From Candidatus Cloacimonas sp. (GTDB lineage Bacteria; Cloacimonadota; Cloacimonadia; Cloacimonadales; Cloacimonadaceae): 64,000 nt of DNA. Positions 47,398 to 54,768 of this stretch are shown piece by piece (positions within the stretch are counted from its first letter, which is position 1; every line of letters begins with the position of its first letter). Below the pieces are notes generated by a model. It did no database searches. It saw only the letters and a list, made by a program, of their open reading frames with translations, and was not told the DNA's origin. A program made the position numbers and the translations under genes. The DNA lies in the NCBI GenBank assembly GCA_023227825.1, contig JALOCJ010000003.1, forward strand, positions 1-64,000, given 5' to 3'.

Positions 47398-47983
47398 TGA
47401 AGAAAATCGTCTTTCAGCTGAAGATAAGAAAGAGTTACTGGATGTAATGGATAAACACTTTCAGATCTTTATGAGAGCAAGATCGTTCACTCCTTACATC
47501 GACCCAGAGTCAATTATTAACCTTTTATCCTTCAAATTAGGAAACTGCTTATGTGTTTCCACGCCACCGATATACCAAGAATATGGCTATACTTGTCACA
47601 TAATCTTTGAGTTAGATCAGTTTGACACAGGCGAGAAATATAAACAGTATCAGGATATCGGGCATTGGATTAATCAGAGTTTCTTTATTGAACTAAAGAA
47701 CATTTTGGATACATACATATCTGACTGGAATCAATGTCCATTGAAAGATGATAAGTACTTTGAATTATTGCGTCTATGCCGAAATCTTTTTGCTCATAGT
47801 TCGTATCAACTAGGATACAAACAGAGGGCAGGTTATGATCAAGATTATGATCAAGCTTTAAGATTATATAAGAAATATTTCGGAAATTTAATCAAGAATC
47901 AAGAAGAATTAAATCTTTCAATAACTGACTTTGTGAAACCTTTCTACGAAAAGTTGGTTGAGTTGATTAATGACTTGTTATAA
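47384..47983 (+). CDS. HEPN-like protein, last gene of the defence operon
   Basis: A 199-residue soluble protein. No family is recognised over its full length. Near the C-terminus it has RLCRNLFAHSSY, with R133 and H138, the R-x4-H (RNxxxH) motif of HEPN ribonucleases, in a helical context. HEPN domains are common RNase effectors in toxin-antitoxin and abortive-infection systems. The start ATG has GGAGG 10 nt upstream and lies inside the preceding gene, so expression is coupled to it. If active, it would be the toxic effector of the operon. The call rests on one motif and on context. Confidence 0.6.
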   Translation: MAISNEENRLSAEDKKELLDVMDKHFQIFMRARSFTPYIDPESIINLLSFKLGNCLCVSTPPIYQEYGYTCHIIFELDQFDTGEKYKQYQDIGHWINQSFFIELKNILDTYISDWNQCPLKDDKYFELLRLCRNLFAHSSYQLGYKQRAGYDQDYDQALRLYKKYFGNLIKNQEELNLSITDFVKPFYEKLVELINDLL

Positions 47984-47998
47984 TAGGAGTTGTCAACG

Positions 47999-48236
47999 GA
48001 ATTTTAATTTGCACCACTTTTGGAACTTTAAAGTGTACCACTCACTATCTCAGTTGAAGTTCTCAGACGGAGCTTTGGAGCGTAGTCGAAAAGAGCCGTC
48101 GGCAGCAGAGACTGAACTTAGTTGGACATATTCAATCCTTTTACTTTTACCTCCTGATTTGTCCATCAGAAGATAGTTTCGTTAATGCTTTGAGTGGTGC
48201 AATCTATAGTTCCGTTTCTGGTGCACTTTTGAATTC
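47999..48236. mobile_element. Short element with IS21-like inverted termini
   Basis: The 45 bp at 47999-48043 and the reverse complement of 48192-48236 match in register: both run GAATT...GCACCA...GGAACT...ACCACTC with about two-thirds identity. The repeated TGCACCA motifs resemble the multiple transposase sites at the ends of IS21-type elements. The 148 bp inside have no transposase gene. It is therefore a remnant or a nonautonomous element. No target duplication was found. It begins 15 bp after the HEPN-like gene. Confidence 0.45.
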
Positions 48237-48414
48237 TGCAGTCAAGCAAAAGTTTACTGATTTTTGAAAATTGTAGCAATGAAGATGGGAACTTAGGTGT
48301 CTGCAAATTAATAGAGATGGATGTGTAAGCCCCTAGTAATTATGTAAGCTCCATTTTTCCCCTTTATCTATCTTTCTTTCTTGTCTGCCCCAAAAATAAC
48401 TGGGTTGCAGGAAT

Positions 48415-48475
48415 GTTGACCTCCAGGTCAACCACTTCTTGCACTTTATTTTGTTACCGATATTTTTTCGGTAAC
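48415..48475. repeat. Single dispersed palindrome pair
   Basis: GTTGACCTCCAGGTCAAC (48415-48432) is a member of the 53-bp repeat family at 34728-34908. A second hairpin, GTTACCG...CGGTAAC (48453-48475), follows. In both places the palindrome is followed by a similar tail (ACTTTATTT). The rest of 48237-48680 has no gene that I can support. Confidence 0.6.
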
Positions 48476-48680
48476 GAAAATGCTAGGTTGCTTATGAACG
48501 GCAAGATGTCGTTCTTCCGCAAGAAAAAGACATTTTTTCTCTCACTTAAGCTCGTTTATTACATCTTAAACAAACCTTAATCAAGCGTTAATAATTAAGG
48601 AGTGATTAAGGTTAGATAAAGAATTGATTGACAGTTTTAGGCAAGGAAATAATATGACTTTAAAAAATCAGGAGATTATA

Positions 48681-49124
48681 ATGAAAGTAACTGTAAAAGA
48701 AGGAATAAAGGGATTTTCAGGCAAACTGGATGGTGCGATATATTATTATCATCCCCGCTTGAAAAGAACTCTAATGCGGCGAGCTCCCCAAATGCCAATC
48801 CAGGAAAAAAACCTGGAATATGCTGCCATTGCCAAACAAATTAAAGCCATCAACCCTTCGGAAGCATATCGTAGCGATTTTAAAAATTACCTGAACCTTT
48901 TGAGAGATAGGGATGATAGTGTGCGGGTGCCCTCCTGGTATTGCCTTTTTGTAAAAATGCTGTGGGCAATGCAAGCCAAATATCCCGAACAGGTGAACCT
49001 GAAGACCATCACCAAAACCCAAATTCTGGAACAACAGTTACCCTGCCTTTCAGTTAAAATAGCGGTGGAAGACGGCTTATTAACGAAAGTTCCTGGGTAT
49101 CAATATCTTAACAAAGAGATTTGA
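48681..49124 (+). CDS. Hypothetical protein, basic, 147 residues
   Basis: I do not recognise a family. The protein is soluble and basic in its first half: MKVTVKEGIKGFSGKLDGAIYYYHPRLKRTLMRR, then a helical stretch with YRSDFKNYLNLLRDRDD and VPSWYCLFVKMLWAM. Earlier in-frame ATGs at 48624 and 48654 exist, but AGGAGA 7 nt before ATG 48681 makes that the likely start. The gene stands alone between the IS21-like element and the 99-bp repeats. The GKLDGAIYYYHP start might be a DNA- or RNA-binding strand, but this is speculation. Confidence 0.65.
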   Translation: MKVTVKEGIKGFSGKLDGAIYYYHPRLKRTLMRRAPQMPIQEKNLEYAAIAKQIKAINPSEAYRSDFKNYLNLLRDRDDSVRVPSWYCLFVKMLWAMQAKYPEQVNLKTITKTQILEQQLPCLSVKIAVEDGLLTKVPGYQYLNKEI

Positions 49125-49180
49125 TACTATCTTTAATATATTGCTTCCTATAAAAAAGGTTTAGAAGGTTGATACCTTTA

Positions 49181-49730
49181 AAACCCCCAAGGGCGACACA
49201 ATCATAGCGATGGTGGCGTAAGCCCCTCGTAAAATAGATTTAAAAATCTCTAAGCACTCTGCTCTTTGCCCTTTGCTAAAAGCCCCTAAGGGCGACACAA
49301 TCATAGCGATGGTGGCGTAAGCTCCTCGTAAAATAGATTTAAAAATCTCTAAGCACTCTGCTCTTTACCCTTTGCTAAAAGCCCCTAAGGGCGATACAAT
49401 GATAGCGATGGTGGTGTAAGCCCCTCGTAAAATAGATTTAAAAATCTCTAAGCACTCTGCTCTTTGCCCTTTGCTAAAAGCCCCTAAGGGCGATACAATG
49501 ATAGCGATGGTGGCGTAAGCCCCTCGTAAAATAGATTTAAAAATCTCTAAGCACTCTGCTCTTTGCCCTTTGCTAAAAGCCCCCAAGGGCGACACAATGA
49601 TAGCTATGGTGGTGTAAGCCCCTCGAAAAATAGATTTAAAAATCTCTAAGCACTCTGCTCTTTGCCCTTTGCTAAAAGCCCCCAAGGGCGACACAATGAT
49701 AGCGATGGTGGCGTAAGCCCCTCTTGTGAA
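49181..49730. repeat. 99-bp tandem repeats (six copies) upstream of the transposase
   Basis: The mark GGGCGA falls at 49191, 49290, 49389, 49488, 49587 and 49686, an exact 99-bp period. Each unit has CCCCTAAGGGCGAC, a GCGATGGTGGCGTAAGCCCCTC core and AGATTT-AA-AAATCT. Copies differ by a few substitutions. Inverted copies lie after every transposase copy (50284, 51388, 54388). Because 99 is divisible by three, a long minus-strand frame with 33-residue repeats stays open here; I do not regard it as a gene. Confidence 0.92.
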
Positions 49731-49753
49731 AATGATTAAGCAACTTTCTTCTC

Positions 49754-49782
49754 TTGACATAAAATCTCTGTTATAAGATAAT
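49754..49782 (+). promoter_or_regulatory. Promoter of the transposase gene
   Basis: TTGACA at 49754-49759 and GATAAT at 49777-49782 with 17 bp between them, 29 bp before the transposase ATG. Confidence 0.6.
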
Positions 49783-49811
49783 GACTTAATAATATCAAAC
49801 AAGGAGAAAAT

Positions 49812-50261
49812 ATGCCTGCATCCTTTTGTCATTTAGCAGTTCATATTGTGTTTTCTACAAAAAACCGGAAAACTTGGCTTAAAAAACCTTTTGCCGATGA
49901 AATGTATGGCTATTTAAACGGAATAATTAAAAATTTAAATGGTATCCCTCTTGCCATCGGAGGAATAGAAGATCATATCCATATCCTATGTTTAGCACCT
50001 AAAGAAATAAGTATGGTTGAGTTTATGACAAAATTAAAAGCAAATTCCAGTAAATGGTTCAGAGAACATGCCAGACAAGATTTCCATTGGCAAGATGGAT
50101 ATGCTGCCTTTTCTGTCAGCAAATCCAACATAGAAAGTGTGAAAAATTACATAGAACATCAGGAAGACCATCATCACAATACAACAACCGAAGAAGAATT
50201 TAATGCACTTTTGAAAAAGCATTGGAATCCGGATAAATTAAAAGAGAAGCAAATGATTTGA
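49812..50261 (+). CDS. tnpA: IS200/IS605-type Y1 transposase (RAYT-like)
   Basis: A 149-residue HUH single-strand transposase. The metal-binding HUH motif is DHIHIL near residue 58 and the catalytic Tyr is in KNYIEHQEDHH near 115. It is of the REP-associated tyrosine transposase group by length and by association with repeats. The gene looks intact, with promoter and AAGGAG ribosome site. Upstream are six direct 99-bp repeats and downstream an inverted partial copy. Two decayed copies of its 3' end (51303-51373 and 53968-54364) each carry the same repeat, so gene and repeat have moved or been duplicated together. No tnpB is present. Confidence 0.93.
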   Translation: MPASFCHLAVHIVFSTKNRKTWLKKPFADEMYGYLNGIIKNLNGIPLAIGGIEDHIHILCLAPKEISMVEFMTKLKANSSKWFREHARQDFHWQDGYAAFSVSKSNIESVKNYIEHQEDHHHNTTTEEEFNALLKKHWNPDKLKEKQMI

Positions 50262-50283
50262 TAATAATAAAAAATGGTTATCA

Positions 50284-50338
50284 AGAGGGGCTTACGCCCC
50301 CATCGCTATAATCGTGTCGCCCTTGGGGGCTTTTAGCA
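50284..50338. repeat. Inverted partial copy of the 99-bp repeat
   Basis: GAGGGGCTTACGCCCCC ... CGTGTCGCCCTTGGGGGC is the reverse complement of the core of the 99-bp units at 49181-49730 and lies 22 bp after the transposase stop. The transposase gene is therefore flanked by inverted copies. Confidence 0.85.
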
Positions 50339-50418
50339 AAGAGAAAAGTTCCAATAAACTATACTAACAGATTATTGAATGTTGCAAAGATCATTCAGGT
50401 TGGGGTGTTAGTAAGGAT

Positions 50419-50709
50419 ATGCAGGAAGAACGAAAACAAAAGATAGTATTTAGCCGGTTCCCAATAGATATAAAATATCTAACCGATATTCCTGAATACG
50501 AAATCTGGGAAGACAGCTTAACATATTGCACATGCGACGAACAATCTATTGATGAATGCCAGAGATGCAAAAACAGATACATATATGGTGCTGGCTGTGC
50601 TTACAAAGCTCTAAGTAAAAAAGGATTTACACACAAATCTAATTGCTCGGTCTTCGAAATGATTTTGAAAGAGTTTCTGGAATACAAATTTATTATGGGA
50701 GAGATTTAA
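50419..50709 (+). CDS. Small Cys-rich protein, possible zinc binding
   Basis: A 96-residue soluble protein of unknown family. The middle contains CTCDEQSIDECQRCKNR and then GAGC and NCSV, five to six cysteines that could bind zinc. The ribosome site is poor (AAGG only 2 nt before the ATG), so the true start is uncertain. It ends 1 bp before the acetyltransferase gene and is probably cotranscribed. It may be a partner or independent; nothing in the sequence decides. Confidence 0.5.
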   Translation: MQEERKQKIVFSRFPIDIKYLTDIPEYEIWEDSLTYCTCDEQSIDECQRCKNRYIYGAGCAYKALSKKGFTHKSNCSVFEMILKEFLEYKFIMGEI

Positions 50710-50710
50710 T

Positions 50711-51262
50711 ATGGTCAAAGAAATAAAAGGACAGATAGTTACTCTACGGGACCTGACCGATGCTGACTTGAATGATTATCGAAAATGGTTTACCAAAGGG
50801 CTCGAATGGACCAAATGGGATGCACCTTGGGAAGAAATGAGTGATAAACATGCTCAGAACTTTATACAGCGGCTATCCAACAAACTTTCAAAAGGACCCC
50901 AAGAGATAAGAACGCGTTTTGAAATAGAAGTGGACAGTACCCATATTGGTTGGGTTTCTTCTTACCACATTGAAAGAAATCCGGGCTTTCTGGCAGTTGG
51001 CATTTCCATTCCGGAAGAGGATTTCTGGGCTAAGGGAATAGGCAAGGAAGCATTGCAATTGTGGATTGGATACATATTTGAAAACCATAAATTGGAATAC
51101 ATTTACTGTGAAACATGGTCTGGTAATGAAAGGATGGTGCGTTTGGCTCTTAGCATCGGTTTCGAAATTATTGAAAATGATAAGGTACTAGAATTTAACG
51201 GTATGCTGTATAAAAAACTCAAATTTAGGATTGGCAAAATACCTACACCTCAAGGCATCTAA
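50711..51262 (+). CDS. GNAT-family N-acetyltransferase (RimJ/RimL-like)
   Basis: A 183-residue GNAT protein that would transfer an acetyl group from acetyl-CoA to an amine. Family features are the N-terminal VTLRDLTDADLNDYRKWF, the strand FEIEVDSTHIGWVSSYHI, the acetyl-CoA loop DFWAKGIGKEALQLWIGYIFE (Q/R-x-x-G-x-G/A type, here KGIGKEA), and the end strand with NERMVRLALSIGFEI. The substrate cannot be told. The gene follows the Cys-rich ORF by 1 bp and lies inside the transposase-rich zone, so it may have been acquired. Confidence 0.85.
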   Translation: MVKEIKGQIVTLRDLTDADLNDYRKWFTKGLEWTKWDAPWEEMSDKHAQNFIQRLSNKLSKGPQEIRTRFEIEVDSTHIGWVSSYHIERNPGFLAVGISIPEEDFWAKGIGKEALQLWIGYIFENHKLEYIYCETWSGNERMVRLALSIGFEIIENDKVLEFNGMLYKKLKFRIGKIPTPQGI

Positions 51263-51302
51263 TGACCCGAAAAAAATAATTGGACTTCTGTTACCTTACT
51301 AC

Positions 51303-51373
51303 AAGAAGAATTTAATGCACTTTTGAAAAAGCATTGGAATCCGGATAAATTAAAAGAGAAGCAAATGATTTGA
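51303..51373 (+). pseudogene. Fragment of transposase 3' end
   Basis: Nearly identical to the last 71 bp of the transposase gene ending at 50261 (encoding EEFNALLKKHWNPDKLKEKQMI), immediately followed by AAATAATAAAATGATT and then the inverted 99-bp repeat core. It is a relic of an earlier copy. Confidence 0.85.
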
Positions 51374-51387
51374 AAATAATAAAATGA

Positions 51388-51440
51388 TTATTTCGTGGGG
51401 CTTACGCCACCGTCGATATGATTGTGTCGCTCTTGGGGGG
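51388..51440. repeat. Inverted partial 99-bp repeat after the transposase fragment
   Basis: GGGGCTTACGCCACCGTCG ... GTGTCGCTCTTGGGGG matches the reverse complement of the 99-bp core. Between 51441 and 51821 I see no supportable gene. It contains GGACTGAT three times and the palindrome TGACACA-TT-TGTGTCA at 51593-51608. Confidence 0.8.
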
Positions 51441-51821
51441 CTTCAAAAACATTCTAAATATTAAATGACACCCAAAGTGTCAGGCAGCGAACAGTATGAC
51501 AAACAGGTATAAGCCCTTATCCGGTGGAGAGATGCTTAGGACTGCTTTCGGAAAGATGTCACAGTGGTTTTGGACTTCTTTGGACTGATTGGTGACACAT
51601 TTGTGTCAAATCTGGACTGATATCGGACTGATTTCGGAACCTCCTGAATCTCAACGAAATAGACCAGTTGGAAAGAGCCGCAGTGTAAGTGGAACGGAGC
51701 TATCTTCATAACAAAGTCAATTCTGAAAGAGGTCTTAACAAAGAAGGACAAAGTCTGATGACTGGTTTTTAATTGCATGTGAGAAGTGATCACTCAAATT
51801 CAATCCTGTATTGGAAAACAA

Positions 51822-52748
51822 TTATTTCAGATACGGCTCAAGGTGTGATTTATCTTGAGCAAACAACTCTTGGTGAGATGCATCAGCAATTAGGTTATTG
51901 TAAGAGGTGGCTTCTTTCTTAGTGACTTTGTACTTTCGGGTAGTATACTCATTCGATTTGAGGTTAATCAATATTGCTATTGTCGGGGAGATCGGATAGT
52001 ACAATTCAAGTTCTTCAGTAAGGTCATTTGTGCTGCTATGGTAAGTAGCTTTTGTATTTATAACTGGTTGATCTCCAGTTATAAACGGTACGTCAGAATT
52101 GTTTTGTAAAAGCAGCAAGGATGTATTGTTTAACTTATTACTTAAACCCATAGCCATGTTATGAGCAAATATGAACCTTAACACCGGCCATGATCGGCTT
52201 AGAGATTCTCCAAACTGCGGGATGTTAGCAGCTCTACTTAAATATGCTTCTTGAATATTCTTAGTGCGGAAATACTGTGTAGTTAGATAAAGATTAAACT
52301 CAACATTAGATTCACTATCTCCAAAGAAATCAGTTTTTTCTTCACTTAAACTATCAAGGAATCTAATAGAATTATTCTCAATTTTCGAATGATAGTCTTC
52401 TTCTACATTGATGTAAAGTGTCTCAAGATCGTGCGAAACTTCCTTGTTTTTAGATGCGATTCTAAGAAGAGCATCACGATCATGTATCAATACCGTGAAT
52501 ACGTTGAGGATTCTTATAGCATGTTCCTTGACTACGGGCTCCATTCCATTTATATACAACTGTTGTAATAAGTTCAGATCACTTTGGGTAATCTCATTAA
52601 GTCTGTAAAAATATTTCTGACAAGCGCACTTAAGAGGTCTTCTGTCCTTTATCTCATTATTCTTCAAACAGTATATCAAAGAACCATTATATGTCCAGTT
52701 CTGTAAATACCTGCGCCACACAAAATGCTGACTTTTTTTCCTTTCCAT
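51822..52748 (-). CDS. DUF4238 family protein
   Basis: About 308 residues. The DUF4238 start KKSQHFVWRRYLQNW and the later ITGDQPVINTKATYH strand are characteristic, with YYPISPTIAILINLKS near the end. The function of the family is not known. I choose ATG 52748 (a GGAAGG ribosome site just upstream). The open frame extends to 52919, but that would overlap the upstream gene by 143 bp and has no better start. It is the last gene of a three-gene minus-strand operon, 28 bp after the HEPN-like gene. That company suggests a defence role. Confidence 0.78.
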   Translation of the reverse strand: MERKKSQHFVWRRYLQNWTYNGSLIYCLKNNEIKDRRPLKCACQKYFYRLNEITQSDLNLLQQLYINGMEPVVKEHAIRILNVFTVLIHDRDALLRIASKNKEVSHDLETLYINVEEDYHSKIENNSIRFLDSLSEEKTDFFGDSESNVEFNLYLTTQYFRTKNIQEAYLSRAANIPQFGESLSRSWPVLRFIFAHNMAMGLSNKLNNTSLLLLQNNSDVPFITGDQPVINTKATYHSSTNDLTEELELYYPISPTIAILINLKSNEYTTRKYKVTKKEATSYNNLIADASHQELFAQDKSHLEPYLK

Positions 52749-52776
52749 ACTTCCTTCCCATACCATATCATAATGT

Positions 52777-53580
52777 TTAGAATAGAGTTTTTGTGACTTT
52801 TTTAACACCATCGATAAGTTCAAGAACCTCGCTTTCGATGGGTTCAACATTCTTATCATGATCACATTTATTTCTGATATCCCCCAACAACTGAATCCTC
52901 CTCCAATCTGGTGTATCAATTATGTTGTGTTGTTTAAGAGCTTCATTGAGATCAGAGATCGATAGGTGTTTCTTCTTTGGTAAACTAACATCGTGATTGA
53001 TGCATACTTGCTTTAGATGTCTTTCTAATACAACACCAGCCATAGCTCCTGCGGCTCTATTGAATCTATTCTTGAGTAAGTATGAAGCTGCATCAAGTTC
53101 ATCATCGAACATCTCAGCTTTCAAATGTAACCGGATGTCATACAAGGAACTCTCAAACCTATTTTTTAACCCTTTAATAATGGCTAGCTGCTGTTCAAAG
53201 TGCGGAATTGCGGCACTTGAATCAACAAGTACCTCACCTATTCCATTCGTAACTCCCAAACTTTGTAGACAATCTTCTATTCTGTAAGACTCATAACTGA
53301 TATGTTTACGTCCTCTTGGCTTTTCATAGTATCGGATAAAATCATCTAGCCTATCAGGCAGAAGTTGCTTAACCAATAGTTTAGCCTCAGAATACCAAGA
53401 TTGATACTCAGAAATAAAGTTTGGTAATTTACTCTTCGCATCCGTAAACTCTTTCTTTGATTTATACAAGCTCATGACATCTTTTTCTTCGAATTCATAT
53501 AGCATACTTATCCGAAGATCATTTCCATACTTATACAGAGCTTCAATGTCCTTCTTATACTTCTCAATCGTGTAACTCAT
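52777..53580 (-). CDS. HEPN-like protein with RNKCDH motif
   Basis: A 267-residue soluble protein, largely helical: N-terminal coiled-coil-like region (1-80), middle domain to about 170, then a C-terminal helical domain with KNRFNRAAGAMAGVVLERHLKQVC and GDIRNKCDHDKNVEPIESEV. R236 and H241 form the R-x4-H motif of HEPN ribonucleases. This C-terminal domain, with the RN-x-x-x-H followed by DK and EP, is common in uncharacterised proteins of defence loci. The ribosome site AAGGAG precedes the ATG. The start overlaps by 4 bp (ATGA) the stop of a small upstream ORF. It is distinct in sequence from the HEPN-like protein at 47384. Confidence 0.72.
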   Translation of the reverse strand: MSYTIEKYKKDIEALYKYGNDLRISMLYEFEEKDVMSLYKSKKEFTDAKSKLPNFISEYQSWYSEAKLLVKQLLPDRLDDFIRYYEKPRGRKHISYESYRIEDCLQSLGVTNGIGEVLVDSSAAIPHFEQQLAIIKGLKNRFESSLYDIRLHLKAEMFDDELDAASYLLKNRFNRAAGAMAGVVLERHLKQVCINHDVSLPKKKHLSISDLNEALKQHNIIDTPDWRRIQLLGDIRNKCDHDKNVEPIESEVLELIDGVKKVTKTLF

Positions 53581-53750
53581 ATCTGTCTCCTTATTTTCAT
53601 TTTAACCTTAATTGCATCACCAGCGCCCCCTATCAACGAGATATCATCTCCCTGCAGGGAATCGACTACCTGGACCCGGTAATCTGCATATTGATTCTCA
53701 AATGTTGGTATCCATTCCAACTCATTGTTTTGCTCTTTTTTAAAGAACAT
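53577..53750 (-). CDS. 57-residue ORF, first gene of the HEPN/DUF4238 operon
   Basis: ATG at 53750 with AGAGGA 7 nt upstream opens a frame of 57 codons, ending at TGA 53577-53579. Its stop overlaps the start of the HEPN-like gene (ATGA), a hallmark of cotranslated genes. The product begins MFFKKEQNNELEWIP and ends with a basic KVKMKIRRQI. No family is recognised. A small coupled partner before a HEPN protein often acts as an antitoxin or regulator, but that is inference only. Confidence 0.6.
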   Translation of the reverse strand: MFFKKEQNNELEWIPTFENQYADYRVQVVDSLQGDDISLIGGAGDAIKVKMKIRRQI

Positions 53751-53801
53751 TTTTCTATCCTCTTCTTTACCCTTCTGTATAAGTTAATTATAAAAGTTTT
53801 A

Positions 53802-53828
53802 CTTATATTATCCTTTATTATTTGTCAA
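53802..53828 (-). promoter_or_regulatory. Possible promoter of the HEPN/DUF4238 operon
   Basis: Reading the minus strand, TTGACA at 53828-53823 is followed by TATAAG at 53807-53802, only 15 bp apart, about 50 bp upstream of the 57-residue ORF. The spacing is short, so confidence is low. Confidence 0.35.
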
Positions 53829-53967
53829 GATTTTTTAGCCAATTATTTTCAGATCTTCCAATTATAAAAAAGGTAATGTAACTTGCTGAGATTCAGCTCA
53901 TTTTCCTTTATATTTAAGGATGTCTTGTCTTTTTAAATGACTAAAACAATCGAACAATACTTTAAAT

Positions 53968-54364
53968 CGGAAAATCTTTGCAAAAAAAACCACTTGCCGA
54001 AGAAATGTATGTCTATTTACATAAACTAATCAGAAATTTCAAATGTATTCTTCTTGCTATAGGATGAATAGAAGATCATATACCTATTCTTAGTTTAACC
54101 CCAAAGAAATGAGTATGGTAGAAATTATTACAATATTTTAAGCAAATTCAAGTAAATTGTTTAGAGAACACAACAGATAGAATTTTATTGGCAAGATGAT
54201 TATATGCTGCCTATTCTCTAAGCAAATCCAACAAAGAAAGTGTTAAAAATTGCACAGAACATCAGGAAGACCATCATCACAATATAACAACCAAAGAAGA
54301 ATTTAATGCACTTTTGAAAAAGCATTGGGATCCCGATAAATTAAAAGAGAAGCAAATGATTTGA
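53968..54364 (+). pseudogene. Decayed IS200-type transposase
   Basis: Homologous along its length to codons about 20-149 of the transposase at 49812, but with in-frame stops and frameshifts. The HUH region reads GATCATATACCTATTCT, losing the second His, and the catalytic Tyr codon reads TGC (AATTGCACAGAACATCAGG). It is nonfunctional. It ends in the same 3' segment as the intact copy, and the same repeat follows. Confidence 0.88.
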
Positions 54365-54387
54365 AAATAATAAAATGATTATTTCGT

Positions 54388-54536
54388 AGAGCTTACGCCA
54401 CCGTCGCTATGATCGTGTCGCCCTTGGGGGCTTTTAGCAAAGGGTAAAGAGCAGAGTGCTTAGAGATTTTTAAATCTATTTTACGAGGGGCTTACGCCAC
54501 CGTCGCTATGATTGTGACGCCCTTGGGGGCTTTAAA
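54388..54536. repeat. Inverted 99-bp repeats after the transposase pseudogene (about 1.5 copies)
   Basis: Two CTTACGCCACCGTCGCTATGAT cores, at 54390 and about 54488, separated by GCAAAGGGTAAAGAGCAGAGTGC and the AGATTTTTAAATCT palindrome, exactly as in the direct repeats at 49181-49730 but reversed. Confidence 0.88.
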
Positions 54537-54538
54537 AC

Positions 54539-54645
54539 CCTCTCAATTTTCTTAACCCTCTCAATTTTCTTAACCTTCTTAACATTCTTAACTCTCTCAA
54601 CCATCTCAACTGTCTCAACCATTTAAACCCTCTCAAACTTTTTTT
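54539..54645. repeat. Degenerate CTCAACC/CTTAACC tandem tract
   Basis: A pyrimidine-rich tract of 9-11 nt units such as CTCTCAATTTTCTTAACC, CTCAACCAT and CTCAACTGT. It is similar in style to the GTTAACC blocks at 1-114 and 583-654. No coding potential was seen. Confidence 0.6.
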
Positions 54646-54704
54646 TACTCAGCAACTTATATTTTCTTGCTAAAAAAAGGGGGCATCTCAATTACATTTT
54701 TTGC

Positions 54705-54743
54705 TTGACAGGTTGTCAACTCTATTTACAGGTGTATTGTAAA
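54705..54743 (+). promoter_or_regulatory. Two adjacent palindromes upstream of the sigma-54 regulator
   Basis: TTGACA-GGT-TGTCAA (54705-54719) and TTTACA...TGTAAA (54725-54743) lie 26-64 bp before the ATG. TTGACA could also be a -35 box, although no good -10 is found at 16-18 bp (TACAGG at 54727). They look like operator half-sites. Confidence 0.45.
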
Positions 54744-54768
54744 CAAAATCTCCAAGAGGTATGAAAAA

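Noticed and set aside
47970..48176. 68-residue plus-strand ORF after the HEPN-like gene
   Set aside because: Lies mostly inside the IS21-like element, no ribosome site and no resemblance to a protein family.
49365..49832. 155-residue minus-strand ORF with 33-residue repeats (GAYATIAIIVSPLGAFSKGQ)
   Set aside because: The period equals the 99-bp DNA repeat, it overlaps the transposase promoter, and copies elsewhere are fragments; it is an open-frame artefact.
49125..50340. Retron or diversity-generating element suggested by dense repeats
   Set aside because: There is no reverse transcriptase gene anywhere in the window.
51536..51793. 85-residue minus-strand ORF before the DUF4238 gene
   Set aside because: Runs through palindromes and the GGACTGAT repeats; composition is not protein-like and I see no good ribosome site. 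I leave it open but do not call it.
52749..52919. N-terminal extension of the DUF4238 protein to 365 residues
   Set aside because: Would overlap the upstream gene by 143 bp; the DUF4238 homology and ribosome site begin at 52748.
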